DNA from: Stropharia rugosoannulata
Lineage: Eukaryota > Basidiomycota > Agaricomycetes > Agaricales > Strophariaceae
DNA length: 64,000 bases
NCBI GenBank assembly: GCA_028532985.1
Contig: JANCIK010000006.1
Coordinates: forward strand, 2,232,001-2,296,000
Direction of reading: 5' to 3'
Positions 9,394 to 21,301 of this stretch are shown one piece after another. Each line of letters begins with the position of its first letter. The stretch's first letter is position 1. The notes below the pieces were generated by a model. It had not been told where the DNA came from. It was given only the letters and a program-made list of their open reading frames with translations, and searched no databases. The position numbers and the translations under genes were made by a program.

Positions 9394-11760
9394 TTACTGC
9401 AAACCCCCACCCAAACCCCCACCCGTGCGGTCGTGGAAACCTGGACCGCGACCGCGACCTGCATAGCCCGTTCGAATTATGCCAGGCAGCGGAATAATCG
9501 GAGGAGTCCACCTGGATCTTGGCGAAGAAGGCTCTTCTACAGTATCTGGGACAGCCGTTTCTTCAATCTCCTCCTCATCGTTGTCATCCTCCTGGACATA
9601 AGAAAAGATCAGCAACTTAGACTTTAAATTCATTGAGTCAAGAAAATCCAACCTGTAGATCAATCACCAGGGCGCCAGTGTGCCATCCCGCGGCGGTGGC
9701 AGAGAAACAGAAGCGCTCCTTGGGTTTCTTGCAGTTGTGATCAAACCTGACTTCTGTAGGAACATCTGCGGACAATAGATTGAGGTGCGGTCTGCTACGA
9801 ACGCGAGCTACCTGTAGATCCCTCTCAGTCGGAAATGCGCCAGGAGCGCCTGGCGGCAGTTTTAAGGGATCTCCCAAACCCAAGGCGCCGTTGGAGTATG
9901 CGCCCCAAGTCAACAACTTGCCTTGGGCAGTTAAAGCGGCATTATGGTAGTCGCCTAGAACTACGGATATGACAGAGTTGTTTTGCAGCTGTGGAATTAT
10001 TTTGGGTCTTGTCTCCGGGGTCGTTTCCGTGTCGCCAATAAGCACAATAGAAGAAGACCCCGTCGAGTACGCGACAAAATGGAGGAAATTGGCAGATATC
10101 TGATGTGGGTTCGTCCAAAAGAGCGGCATCGATAAAATAGAATCATATCAGACCCAATTCAAGAATCCAAAAAATCGTCAGACTGACATGTGTGATTTTT
10201 AATGCACGCGGGGCTTCAAGTTTAGTCGCGTTGTTGACTTCATTTGAGAATGCCGGATGTTGTCTGATTTTGTCGACCTCACTAAACCAGGGAAGCTTAA
10301 AAGAGAGAATTTGAGGAAGTTTAAGTAAACGAAGACATGGTATATGTGCTTTATGCTTAGAACAACTCACGTATTCCCATCGCCCATTTGGTGCATCTAT
10401 TTCGCTGTGGAGTCCCCCATATTTCAGAACATGTCCGCGGTTCGTCAGTCCAATTATATGCTGATCAAAGCCAGCAATCTGTATGAGTTTGACATTTTGG
10501 GACTTCGATGCATTCTCCGTCTGTGCGTCAGACAAAATGGGAAGAGAAGGCAGTGCGGGCAGCCGGGTGGGCATAATGCTTAAGTCCCAAGCGACGCACG
10601 GAATGATCCCGCTCTTCGATACGAAAGCTCTTTTATCGCCTTCGCTGTCCATGTCTCTCATTTTTTGCTGTACGGCCTCCCCCATGACACCCTCGGATGG
10701 CCACCAAACAAAGACATCGCCGGACTGGGTAAGCATACACGAGAAACCCCAGCCGCATTCCACTTGTTTCGGCCGGTAGTCTGGATCAGCAAGGATAGGC
10801 GAAGATAACCTAAACGGTCGGCCCCAGTTTGTCAACGTCCATATTTTATTCTGGCTGTCAAGAAACGAAGCATGAAGGCGCCCACAACTATTATATCTTC
10901 AATAATGGCTATTCTTCAACAAAAAAAAAATGAGTAGCCACTCACCTTATAGTGCGAATGGGTACTGGCATATTAAGTTTAAGTGGTGTTCTTGCCTCCT
11001 TTCCCGCGGCAGAGAACCCTTGCGATTCTGCAGCATATGCCCCAATTACTCCTTGCAAAGTCCCTGTAACCCGTGTGAATATTTATAGTTATTGAATAAA
11101 TCTGAATACTCACCCCACACATGCACGTTCCCTTCAGAATCTAGAGCGTGAAAAGACCTATATTGAATCGTTACGGCAGGTATCCGGAGTACAGTCGAAA
11201 GAGCAATTACATCCCACCTGCTACCAGGCTGACCACGCGGACGCCCGGAAGTTTAACTTGGACCGGATAGGGTACTCCATGAACAACAGACTTCGGTATG
11301 GGTGACAACCCAAGCCGACCATTTGTCTTGTCCCTATAGAACGTTAAATTCTTGTAACTCATGAGACGCATTCAATTGACTTGCCCCCAGACGAACACTG
11401 GAATGAAACAGTCAGCTAGCCGGTAAACAATTATCAGGCAATGAGATCACCTCGAGGCTTGAACAGGCCCCTATAGATCAGCCGCCAGCCGCTTGTGCGA
11501 GCGGTACCCTGACCTGTAAAATTAAAATCCTGCGCAACCTTGCGCTTCCAGAGCATGTCATCTGCGCAGAGCGTTGCAAAGAACTGAATGGATTTTAATG
11601 ACCAGTTCTGCTTATAGTTCAGCATACATCGAAGTAGCCTGCTTACTTTGTTGCATTGTGCCAATCGGCCAAGATCTGAAGTAGGTACGAGAGGCAGCAG
11701 ATTGTCTAGAAACACTTCAACAGGCAGGTCTGATAAACAAACACTCGGCTGTTGCGACAT
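9394..11760 (-). CDS. F-box protein with RCC1 repeats (SAF1-like)
   Basis: This is a probable substrate adaptor of an SCF ubiquitin ligase. Exon 1 (11760-11451) encodes an N-terminal F-box (LSDLPVEVFLDNLLPLVP, then CNKVSRLLRC) for Skp1 binding. RCC1-type blades follow, recognised by VFVWG, HVWG, LVAGG and SVVLGDYHNAALT, as in yeast Saf1. Clear later exons begin 11397, 11333 and 11157. Exon 2 is a 13-nt microexon (11397-11385) encoding VFVWG and is followed by a GC-AG intron; frame and the motif VFVWGDKTNGRLGL require both. The C terminus has an acidic run (EDDNDEEEIEE) and a Gly/Arg-rich end, unusual for the family. ATG 11760 is used because the next in-frame codon upstream is GTG. The tRNA-Pro gene lies beyond its 3' end. 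The substrate is unknown. Confidence 0.87.
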
Positions 11761-11763
11761 CAC

Positions 11764-14700
11764 GACTGTATGGATGTGCTACACACGAATAAAACGTTAG
11801 CTATGGGCACCGCATACGGTAGATATTTCGAGCACCTGCTATGCGTGGAAGAGGGTATTCGCGGTGTGAACTTGTCCTAACTGATTTGGAATGTATGCGA
11901 CTTCGTAGCAATTATCTCAGGAGTAATCTTGGAATTCTGATCAGAGAAGATCGCCTCAGCGTTGTAGAGATCAAGAGGAGGTTCAGTACCAGATGATAAA
12001 GTCTTTATAAGGGGGCCTCTTTGCGCAGCAGGATACTGATCAGTGTGCAGTGCTTGGAGTAAGACTCCTGACAATCAATGCCTACGGACTGTGGCCGCAG
12101 GCGGGGTATGACCTCATATGATACCCATATACAGTAATGCCGGACCGACACATGCCGGCATCCAGACCCATACAGGCGCTCGCGTTGAAGTGCGGCTCTC
12201 CTACATCCCATACATGAGTCTTCAAACCCAATTATGGGGCAGGAGGCTCAGAAATGCTTCTTGGAACCCTTTGGCACCTTTGACTTATTTTTTCTGCCTG
12301 ATTCCGTTATATAGGATATAAATAGCATTGTTCTTTCCTTTGAAGTAATAGATTCGAATCGTTTGACTTGTGTGGTCACCAAATATCGTTAGGTGGCGGG
12401 GAGTCGACAGGCTCGTGTCATGGACCTATTAAACGATTAATGGCGGTCTTCAACATTCATTTTAAGACCGCGTTCATCTGCAGATATATTTCCACGTCCT
12501 TGAGCAAGTTTTATCCTTTGTTCATACCGTTTCGAGGATACAAAGATGGTATGCGGGTGACTCCGAGTATCAGCGCCCAGAGTACAAAGGACCTCCTTCA
12601 CTCTGTATTTCCATAACCTTAAGCCATGCTCATCTCATACATACCTCCAGAACGGAAAGTGAGTTCAGACAAGAATACATAAAATCAGAAGAAGCGATTC
12701 AGAAGACGTTCTTGACGGCCAATTGAATCGGGGACTCCGTCAGTACCGGTAGTTCAGACACCTGCAATTTTACAAGCCACAAATGGACTGTCATGCGGAG
12801 GTTCTTTAATTCGCTACCCTGTCTGTTAAGCACGCCAGGAATAAATAATCATGTTTTACGAATCCTTTGCCGTCGGCCATACGATCTCTGCAGCGCTCCA
12901 GCGACACATACCCAGAATGTCTAGGTCTATGTCCGCACGTTTTCCTGCCATGTAGGTCCTCCGACCGCTCCTTCATCCCGTCTCGCGTCTTCGCAGTTCC
13001 GGCTGATCCCATTCGTATTTTTAGAATGATCACCTTAGTGTGAAGTTTATAGCAGGTCGTTGTTGGGAAAATTCCCGTGTCAAAACCCCAGTATCCGTCG
13101 TCGCCACTGCAGAGACCACTGAGGACGGCATACGCGCGAGTAGTAATATGAACTCATTCTATAGATACGTCCGTTATTCATAGCAACTGTTCGATAATTA
13201 AACGGCTAATCTTGAGCACGGTGATGAGATCACTCTTCTTCATATTTGTGTGCGGTACCACTGATGGCGCATACCGCATCGCGAACATTCGTCATTTATA
13301 CATACCACAAACAGTTCGGGCGATGGGGATAGGCCAAAGAAGCAATTTCCTTTGTTCTCCGAGCGACATGGAAGTGCAAAGCGAGCACAGTCCGTCTCTG
13401 ACGCCGGAGCAGGTGACATCACCGGGTCCTTATTCGGTTCCACATCTCGACTGATTGTGTTTCATTCAAATGCGTAATATTGACTGTGAAGATGCCAGAT
13501 GGAACAGAACAGAGCGATCACAACAAGACGCCATCAAGCGATGCGAAAACTGCCCACGATTGGCTGCGTGCGTCCTTCTGCGCATGTTTTTGCCTTCTCC
13601 CTGTGAAAAAACCGACGCTTACATACATACCCCCCGTCCACATCTGGCACATTTTCCCCGATTCCCAGAAATTAGAATCCAACAGGCTTATCGGGGCGTG
13701 TGACGGGGCGCGTCAGCGGCCTATTAAACGCAGCCAGCCCGCCTGCAATTGGCCGGCGGGTGCGCGACGTGATTGGCGGACTGCTTATTGTTTTCCTCAG
13801 CCTCTCATGAGGAAGCAGTGACGCTGTCAATGTGCCCAACGATGGATGCTTCGCAGGGCCCATATATTCTTCCCGGATACGGCAGACAGGCAATCAACGC
13901 ATTCAAACAAAGTTGCAGCTGTGCCCGTTATTCTGGAACTGACATGAGGGTGCGAAGAGAAGGCGCGCGAGCGGGTTCGCGGTGCACTTGAGAACCGCGT
14001 CCAGCCCATTCAGTACATCGTCGTCCCCCAGCGAGACGACGCGCTAATTGACATGTCCGCTTCTGTGCGCGCAGCCTCAAAACATACACGTTTCCTGGAA
14101 GTCGAAGCACAGCCGTGGAGTCTGGGGATGCACATACGCTGCATCTGTGCAGCAGGCAGGTATATTTGCTGCGATATGTGCAGCTCCAGACCAGGCTGGG
14201 TGACAGCGGGGCGGATGGCAACCCGCGACCCTGCGAAGCTCCAACATAGCAATATGTTTTTTTAGGAGAGCCCCGCTCTATCTTTGGCCGCGAAGCGAAC
14301 GCAGGCAACCAGGGAACTGCGCGTCAATGCCTAGGAGCTCATAAGTTCGGACGCAGGTAGAAACGTTTACATAGAGATATAATATGCATTCTTGGGCGTC
14401 GCAACGAGATTGTACCCCATGTCGCGCGCCCCGATTGGCCAGCGCGCCGGGGGCGACTTGCAGGCATGTTACGTGACCGGGTGACGCGAATGTAGACTTT
14501 TCCGTCATCTGCCATCAGCACCCCCACTTCCGGGGCATGGGAAGCCTGTTGTATGCCATGATCACATCTTCGCGCGTTCAAGCGAGAGCGCCGGTATCGG
14601 TATCGGCCTGGGGTGCGCCGTTACATCAGCATTACAGTGCATAAACGAGGCCAGCAGAGGCAATTTGAAAGAAGTGCTCTGTTCTGTTCTGGCCAGAATG

Positions 14701-16051
14701 CTGCCTCGACGGGTTCGTCCCGAGTTTGTTTTGAATAAGAATCCGCTCCCCCAGGGCAACGCCCGCCCGCTCCCCATCGTCGCAGATCTCTTGGTGCCCG
14801 AGACACTCACGCACCGGCGCTTGGTCCTGCAGCTGTCGGCGGGAGCCCGCTCGTTATGTGCGCGCTGTCGAAAAGGGAGTTAGTGCATTTACGAGGGGGT
14901 AGGTTAAGGCAAGCGTGGGCGCGTGAACTCGCAATTGACTCTCAAGGCGCGTGTTCAAAATCTCCTAGGTGTGCCGAGGGTTGTGGGGAGGGGATGTTCC
15001 GATGCCGAAGGGCATTGGTCCAATCCGCGCGTCCCATCTTATCATGAGCCGAAAAAGAATACATTCATATTGTTGATTATTGATATTGCAAACAGATAAT
15101 ACAATTATAACTTTGTTTCCAAACGAGTGCGTTCGCTTGTAGCCCCCCCATACGCGTACAAATACAGATTTCGAAGCACGGAAAAGATGTACACATATTC
15201 ACTCTTCTCCATTGATATCAGCCGATGCAATAGTAGTACGAATGTGTTACAGGAGTAATTAATCAATGGCATGTACAACCTACGAGAATTCCAGGCTCTA
15301 CGAGTTCTAGAGCAAGAGGCGAAGCATGTGTAAAAATAATGCTGCAGTTGCTGGCGCTCTGCAAACTGGGGAGAGCGCTGTGCGGGGAACAATGGCGAGC
15401 TGGGCAATGCAGTGTAGTACCTAGTAATGAAAATGAACGTATAGTAAGGGGAAGGGAAAACGGCAGGATTAGGGGTGGTATAACCAATATATGTATAGAA
15501 TACGAGAGCGAATTTAATTTTTGGTTAAGCGAAGGGATGAAATGAATGAACGAAATTAAAACGAAGGGAAGAATGTCCAAGGAAGTTTTGGATGACCGAA
15601 GCGAAAAATCTAAAATATGCGCGCTCCTATGAAAGAGCGGGGCGGAGATAATAAATTAGGAATAGTAAAGCGGTATGTTGCAGTGGGACGAATGTATCAT
15701 GGTATATAGAATCGATAGCAATAAAACAACAGTGATGAAGACCAGAGATCAAAGAAGTAGATGGAATGTTGGGGAGAAAAAAAAGACGAAACAGACGCGG
15801 AGGGCATTGAAATAGGGAACAGCACCGAAAGGACGGCCAGAACATGCGAAAGGGAGGCACGAGGCAGACGGGGGAGTAATGGGGAGGGGGGGCCAGGCAT
15901 CTGCTGACATCCACCCCGGCCCCATTGGGGGGTATGGTGGTCCTTAGGATAGACCCTGGTGCTGTTTATTTGCGCACGGAAGGAGATGGTTGTGGCAGTC
16001 CGTGTGACTCCCGCCGATGGGCAGAGAAAGGGAGGAAGGGAAGCTCCTCAA
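11764..16051. other. Long gene-poor stretch 3' of the Con7-like gene
   Basis: Over about 4.3 kb I find no gene I can support; the short open frames are unlike proteins. Between 13.5 and 15.0 kb the DNA is GC-rich with several CCAAT pentamers on either strand (near 13559, 13748, 13772, 14434, and the pair 15014/15020). This looks like regulatory or long non-coding transcript territory rather than repeats. Nothing else is visible. Confidence 0.45.
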
Positions 16052-17660
16052 TCACTGGGAATATTCGTCCGTACTGGCGTGGCCCCCCAGACTAGCGTGT
16101 CCAGTGCCGGGCCGACTGCCATTATCGATATCTGTCTCGTAAAGCTCGTAGCTTTCGGGGAAGCCCAGGCCGCCGCCGCCCGCCTGCATGGAGGAAATCA
16201 TCGAAGGCGTGGAGTGGCCCGGCAGCGGCGTGAGTAACGTGCTGCTCTCCGAGAGACGCTGGTTCTGGTGGCTCCCATCCAGGTTCTGATGCATAAGCGC
16301 CGACTGGGAGTCGGGGACAGTCGAGGGGTGCGGGTGCATACGGCTACCACCGACGTTTAGTTGGGGTAGCTGCGAGTAATGAGCATGTGCGTAGGAAGGG
16401 AAGGAGGATGGGGTGTTGAGGTCGCCGTTGCCGAAGGAGCGTTGCTGCTGTACAGCATTGACTCGATGAGACATACTCGATGTGTCATTCCACGAAGCAG
16501 CTTGCAGACCGTACCGTGGGCGGGCAGTTAAGTTAGCCGCCTCATAGCTGAGGCCGTCGTCTCTGTCGTTGGGGGTAAATCGGAGGCCGTCGACGGGGAC
16601 GGGGTAGCGCTCCGCTGATGGAATATCAACAGAGGAGGATATGTGTCGTTGCGAAAGAGCATGGTGCTGGGACAGGTACCTATGACCAAAGGAGTGATGA
16701 TCGTCGTAGCCATCGCTGAAGCTGTCGCGGCGCATGGCGGCGGCCGCAGCCACTTCCTGCTCCTTTTTGGCTTTGCGCCACTGCTTCCTGAGGTCTTTGA
16801 ACTCTGTAAAGCAGATCGATTGATTAAATTTAATTGTACACGCGGCTCTCGCTTCAGGAGAAGAGCAGCTCACCATTGGGGCTGCGTTTGTTTCCGTGCT
16901 TCTGCATGGTAACATGGGCATTGAGATGGTTGAGGGTGCCGTACGACTTGTTGCAATCGGGCCAGGAGCAGACGTAGAGGCGCTCTATCTCGTCGTAGCG
17001 GCGCCTGGGGCGCTTCTTTACGGTGTTCCCGGGCAGAGAGACGAAGGAATAGGTCTTTCGGTCGATGTTGTCGCCAGACAGCTGGGAAGCGCTCAGGCTC
17101 CGCTGGAGGTGCTGGGAGATGGAGTGGGACGGGCTGGTAGGCAGGCCGGCACTGAGCGGGGGCACCGAGGAAGAGGCGGTGGAGGTGCCGGTGCCGGGGG
17201 GCGAGGGCCCGTAGAGATTGTCGCTGAGGGGCGAGTACTGGAGGCCGCTCGGGGAGCCCATGAGATTGTGTGAAAAGGTGGCCTGCATGGGGGACGTGGG
17301 CTCGTCGAAGGAGTCTGCGCGGTGGTTGAAGTAGTCGAGCTGATGGTGGTCGCGCTGGCGCGGCTGGTCGTGCTTCCATTCCTGCTGCTGGGGCGGGTAG
17401 TCAAAGTGGTGCTGGCGCAGATCCCTGAGGGCGCCGGTGCTGGCGCCGCGATGGAGGGCGGAGGGGTAGAGCGGGGCGGCGAGGCGGTTGGCGGGTGCGG
17501 AGGGTGCAGGGAAGGGGTACTGGGGCTGGGAGTGGTAGCGGTCCTGCATCTGGATGTCGTAGAGGGCGGGCTCGGACATGCGGCGGGCGTCGAGAAGGGG
17601 TGCGGGGCGGGGAGCGCGATCGTGGGGGTAGGCAAAGTCGTCCGGGTAGGCGGAGTGCAT
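16052..17660 (-). CDS. Con7-like C2H2 zinc-finger transcription factor, about 512 aa
   Basis: This is a putative nuclear DNA-binding regulator. Two exons, 17660-16874 and 16803-16052, join in frame (NKRSPN/EFKDLRKQW) across an intron with donor GTGAGC. A single C2H2 finger has C231, C236, H249 and H255, with the hallmark KSYGTLNHLNAHVTMQKHG followed by a basic helix (KDLRKQWRKAKKEQE). From memory this arrangement matches ascomycete Con7, a regulator of conidiation and infection structures; assignment is by motif, not by search. The long flanks are Pro/Ser/Gln/His-rich and probably disordered activation regions. The gene stands alone, with about 5.4 kb gene-free upstream and 4.3 kb downstream, typical of a developmentally controlled regulator. 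Basidiomycete orthologs may have a different role. Confidence 0.78.
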
Positions 17661-19427
17661 GGGTGCGGACGGGCAGAGGGCAGGAGCGCGTCTGCTTTAA
17701 TAGGACGCACATCCACTCGAGCCCACATTTCAACGAGAGCAGCAAATCCTGGCGAATCTGAGATCGCGTGTCACACGAAAAAAAAAAAAGTGACGATAAT
17801 TAATTACGCACATCCCTGTCTTTCCAAACAGAAGCAATGCGCCGCATTGGGACAGTTGCGTCACGCGATCGAGCTCGGCCGCTGTGAGATCGATCCGGCA
17901 CTGCTCGACCTTCCGTCCCCCGCAATGGTGTCACAGTCCCGCAATTCTTCCTTTTCGGGCGAGATCTGCGATCGTGGTCCGCGGCTGCCCGTCGCTCGAC
18001 GCGTCCTCACAACGCGTCTGCATCATCCGCCCACGTCGGCCAGCGCAGACGCGCAGGTCCTGCCATCTGTCGTCCCCGCTTCTCGAGCCATCGCTCTTAA
18101 AGCCGCCCGTTTCCTTAACTCCTCCATGTTGTCGTGCATCCTGTCGCTGCAAATCCATCTCTTCTCTCCAGATAGAAGGAGACAGCCATCAATCATTCTT
18201 CTCTGTTACACTCGCGCGCTTCGCCACAAATCTTTCGCTGCTGATGCACCTTCTGCTGTGCCACCCACCGTGATCGACCGCATTTATTTTATTCTATTTC
18301 TCAAACCCAGGTGCGGACTTTCCGGCGCCAACGTTGACTCTGCCTTGCGCTATTTTTGCACCGCCAAACGGTATCACCATCACTGGCAAATTTTAACTCT
18401 GCCCGCGTAGAATGTCCCAGCCTCGCCACGGATGTTTCCTCGTCGACAGATGGGGATCACGCGTCATGCTCCCACATACGTTCTCCACCACATCTACGCC
18501 TGACAGAACGTGGGTCCGCCTTTGCACTGTCCACAGGCGCCCGTGCCGCTCCATTTAGATCCCGACGTTGCTCACTGCTCATCAGCCGCCGCCGAGCACA
18601 TCGCACTGCGCAGTTTCCAATAAAAATATAATTACGGCTATTTTGTCGACGCGCTTGAGCCTATTCATTCATTGTCCACGGGGTCAATTACGCTGCCCAC
18701 AGATCGGTCCGTGCGCCACTGTGGCTCAGTCCCGCCCTCTCCTCCCCAAAAAAAACCAAGTTATCGCCGTGCGCGACAGCAGCGCCGGTGATGACGCATC
18801 CCCAGCACCAGCCTGATGACATGCATGCTTGTTTTTTCTTCGCGTGTAAGCGCAGAGTCCCATTTGGGGCTCTGTGCCGTCATCATCATCGAATGATAGC
18901 CATCAAAACGAGAAAAGAAAAAATGTTGTGACACGACACGAGGCTCTGGTTGAGCGAGCGCTTCGGACCACAGGCAGACAAGTCATGAATTACAAAATGG
19001 GCACTCAGCAACGCTTGACAACGGGACGGCCGACTCCACAGCGACCGTATTTCCCGTGTGTCGGACGACCCAGTTGGTCAGTCCAGCTAGCTCCTATGTG
19101 CATAGCACACGCCCCGTCGCATACTGTGGGCAGTATGCTAGTCGTGCACCTCAAGTGCGTACACCACCAAGGCTGCGTATGTACGCCCACCATGCATCGG
19201 GCACCGCTGATCGGGCAAAATGCGGTTCCCCGAATCACCAGATTCGCCGACTCATTCCCGTCATGTTCACAAACAATCATGTTTGTTGTTGTCTCTCGTT
19301 TTGGCGCGGGGCGCAGGCCAAGCCCGTCCCGTCACGGCGCTGGGCAAATGCAACGCAAAGTGCAAAGTGCACATGTTGAGCGCTGATCACTGATCAGGAT
19401 TCAGGAAATAAGCACGGACACCCCGCC

Positions 19428-19483
19428 GGCCAATCGCAGCGCGCGGGAGGGTGTGAGTAATACGTAAGCGGGCCAATCGCAGC
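19428..19483. repeat. Direct repeat GGCCAATCGCAGC, two copies
   Basis: The 13-mer GGCCAATCGCAGC occurs at 19428-19440 and 19471-19483, start to start 43 bp. Each holds a CCAAT core. A further ATTGG lies near 19534. It looks like a paired CCAAT-binding (HAP/NF-Y) site. Confidence 0.6.
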
Positions 19484-21269
19484 CCTGCGTTTAACTTTTG
19501 CTGTCACCCGTGATTTCGCGCGCCTCGCGCGGCCATTGGCCCTGCGCCTGCCCTTCCCCCTGCTCCATGTCCCGGCCGCGCCGCTGCAGTACCGTTTACG
19601 CGCGCGGACCGTCTTCGGAGTGTCGGGCGGTCGTCGTCAGGGAGCGCACGTACGTCTGCGTGGAGGTGGAGAAGGGTGGAGTCCGGGGACCTCTTCAAAG
19701 AGGCTTCCTATTTTCCTATTGCACCGTTGCGACGGGGCGCAAGTACTGCACTCTTCGCGGCGGAAAAACGAGCGGCGAAAACCGCTGCGCAGCGCCTATT
19801 TATACTTACTCCTCCATTATTATGTACTGAACATACACGCTTACGACACGCACGCAGCGCCCGGACGTGGGCGTGTGCGGACGTAACGTGCAGAGGCAGC
19901 AACGCCCGGCGAGGCGTGCGTTGATCACCGTTACACGTAACGAACAGGGTCGGGGCGGGCCCGCCCCTACACGTGTGTGCACACCGGGCTCCTGGGCCGC
20001 TACGCGCCACGTTCTGGGAGGACGACAGCGAGCATTGCAATTATTTTTCTATTTTTGTCAATTGGGCTGCAGCCCGACGGGGTGCATTGTCCAGGCGCCG
20101 GAACGATGAACAGCGCCCTCCGAGCTGGACCTCGCTGGACCCACTAACAGCGTACCTTGCGCTACGCTACCGACTGTTCTTGGACTACTGCAATGTGCCC
20201 TCCCGGGGGTCAATCGGCCTGCCATAGCGGAATGAATGCAGAGAACGCAAGTGCGCATCGTTGATTAGATATGTAGCATAAAAATGCATCTGCGACCCAG
20301 CGTCCGCGAATACTACTCGTGTCATCATGCGCCGTTGCGCTATTGAAAGTTGGCCCGAACAGAGAGGAGCGTATAGGTGTGATAGAAGCGTGTCCAGAGG
20401 ACCTCCAGAGGCCTCGGCACGTTGCCAAAGGGACTTCCATTTTGCCAGTAGAGACAGTGCATCTGATTCTGGACAGAGGCAATGGTACTACGAACGGATC
20501 GCGTCGTAAGTTTAGCCTCTTAAGTAACGTTAATAGCACATTTAAGCTCTCCCAAAAGACGTTTCTGGGCAATGGATGGCTGCCAGGATATGGACGTTCT
20601 AAATCTGTGCATGCGCCTGACCACGTAACAGTTCCGTAACGTCTGTGTCTCGACAATTATCGCGACATAGCGATCGTAATGCATAAAGAATGCTTGGAGC
20701 TGTGCTAGTTGTGTATGTGACACGCAGTAACTGTGGCCTCCAGCCGCAGTATCCGGAAGGAGACCGTTGCTGCGATCCCGAGGCCGCAGATGTACTAGCG
20801 AGCTACTATGGATTCAAGTCGGATTTCGAGCCTATTAAGCACTAAGTCTCGATGGCAGCAGATCAATCATCATGGGAAATATGAGGCACATCGTTACTCT
20901 GCCTCGGGCGCTTACGCTTCCTGACCAACACGCAAAGACAAGCGAGTGAGTCAGTAATCAAAACTGATCAAGCGGTCTTGCTGCTCCTGCCCAGAACCCC
21001 AGCCGTAGCTACGTAAAGACCTGTCGAGTGAAGTATACTGTGCGTATACAATGGCAGCGCAGTGCACACATGATGTATCTTCGCTTCTGAAAGCGACGCT
21101 CTACCGCCTCTGGGGTCGTCGCGGGCTGCAGCTGTCGATCAATCAATCACCATCATGCAAATCTGGCGACGACGCACGGGAATGCGCTCCCGCGCCGCCG
21201 CGTGCCATCGTCGCGGAGTTGGTGACGACCGTGTTTCTGAATCAGCCCCCGCACAAGCGCTCGCTGATC

Positions 21270-21301
21270 GGCCAATCAGAGCATGTCCGCGCTGATTGGC
21301 C
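21270..21301. repeat. Inverted CCAAT repeat
   Basis: GGCCAATCAG (21270-21279) and CTGATTGGCC (21292-21301) are perfect 10-bp inverted arms with a 12-bp spacer. Another ATTGG follows at 21312. It is either an inverted pair of CCAAT-factor sites or a hairpin. Confidence 0.7.

Noticed and set aside
17093..17728. 211-codon and other long frames within the Con7-like exon, both strands
   Set aside because: They are Pro/Thr/Ala/Arg-rich products of GC-rich repeats in the real frame; the finger and splice junction fix the true frame.
17322..18410. 362-codon plus-strand frame across the Con7-like start
   Set aside because: It starts antisense to the gene, with Val/Gly-rich low-complexity content, and continues into non-coding DNA without any domain.
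20210..20656. 148-codon minus-strand frame
   Set aside because: No recognisable motif, no splice partners and unlike the codon use of real genes here; kept as non-coding.
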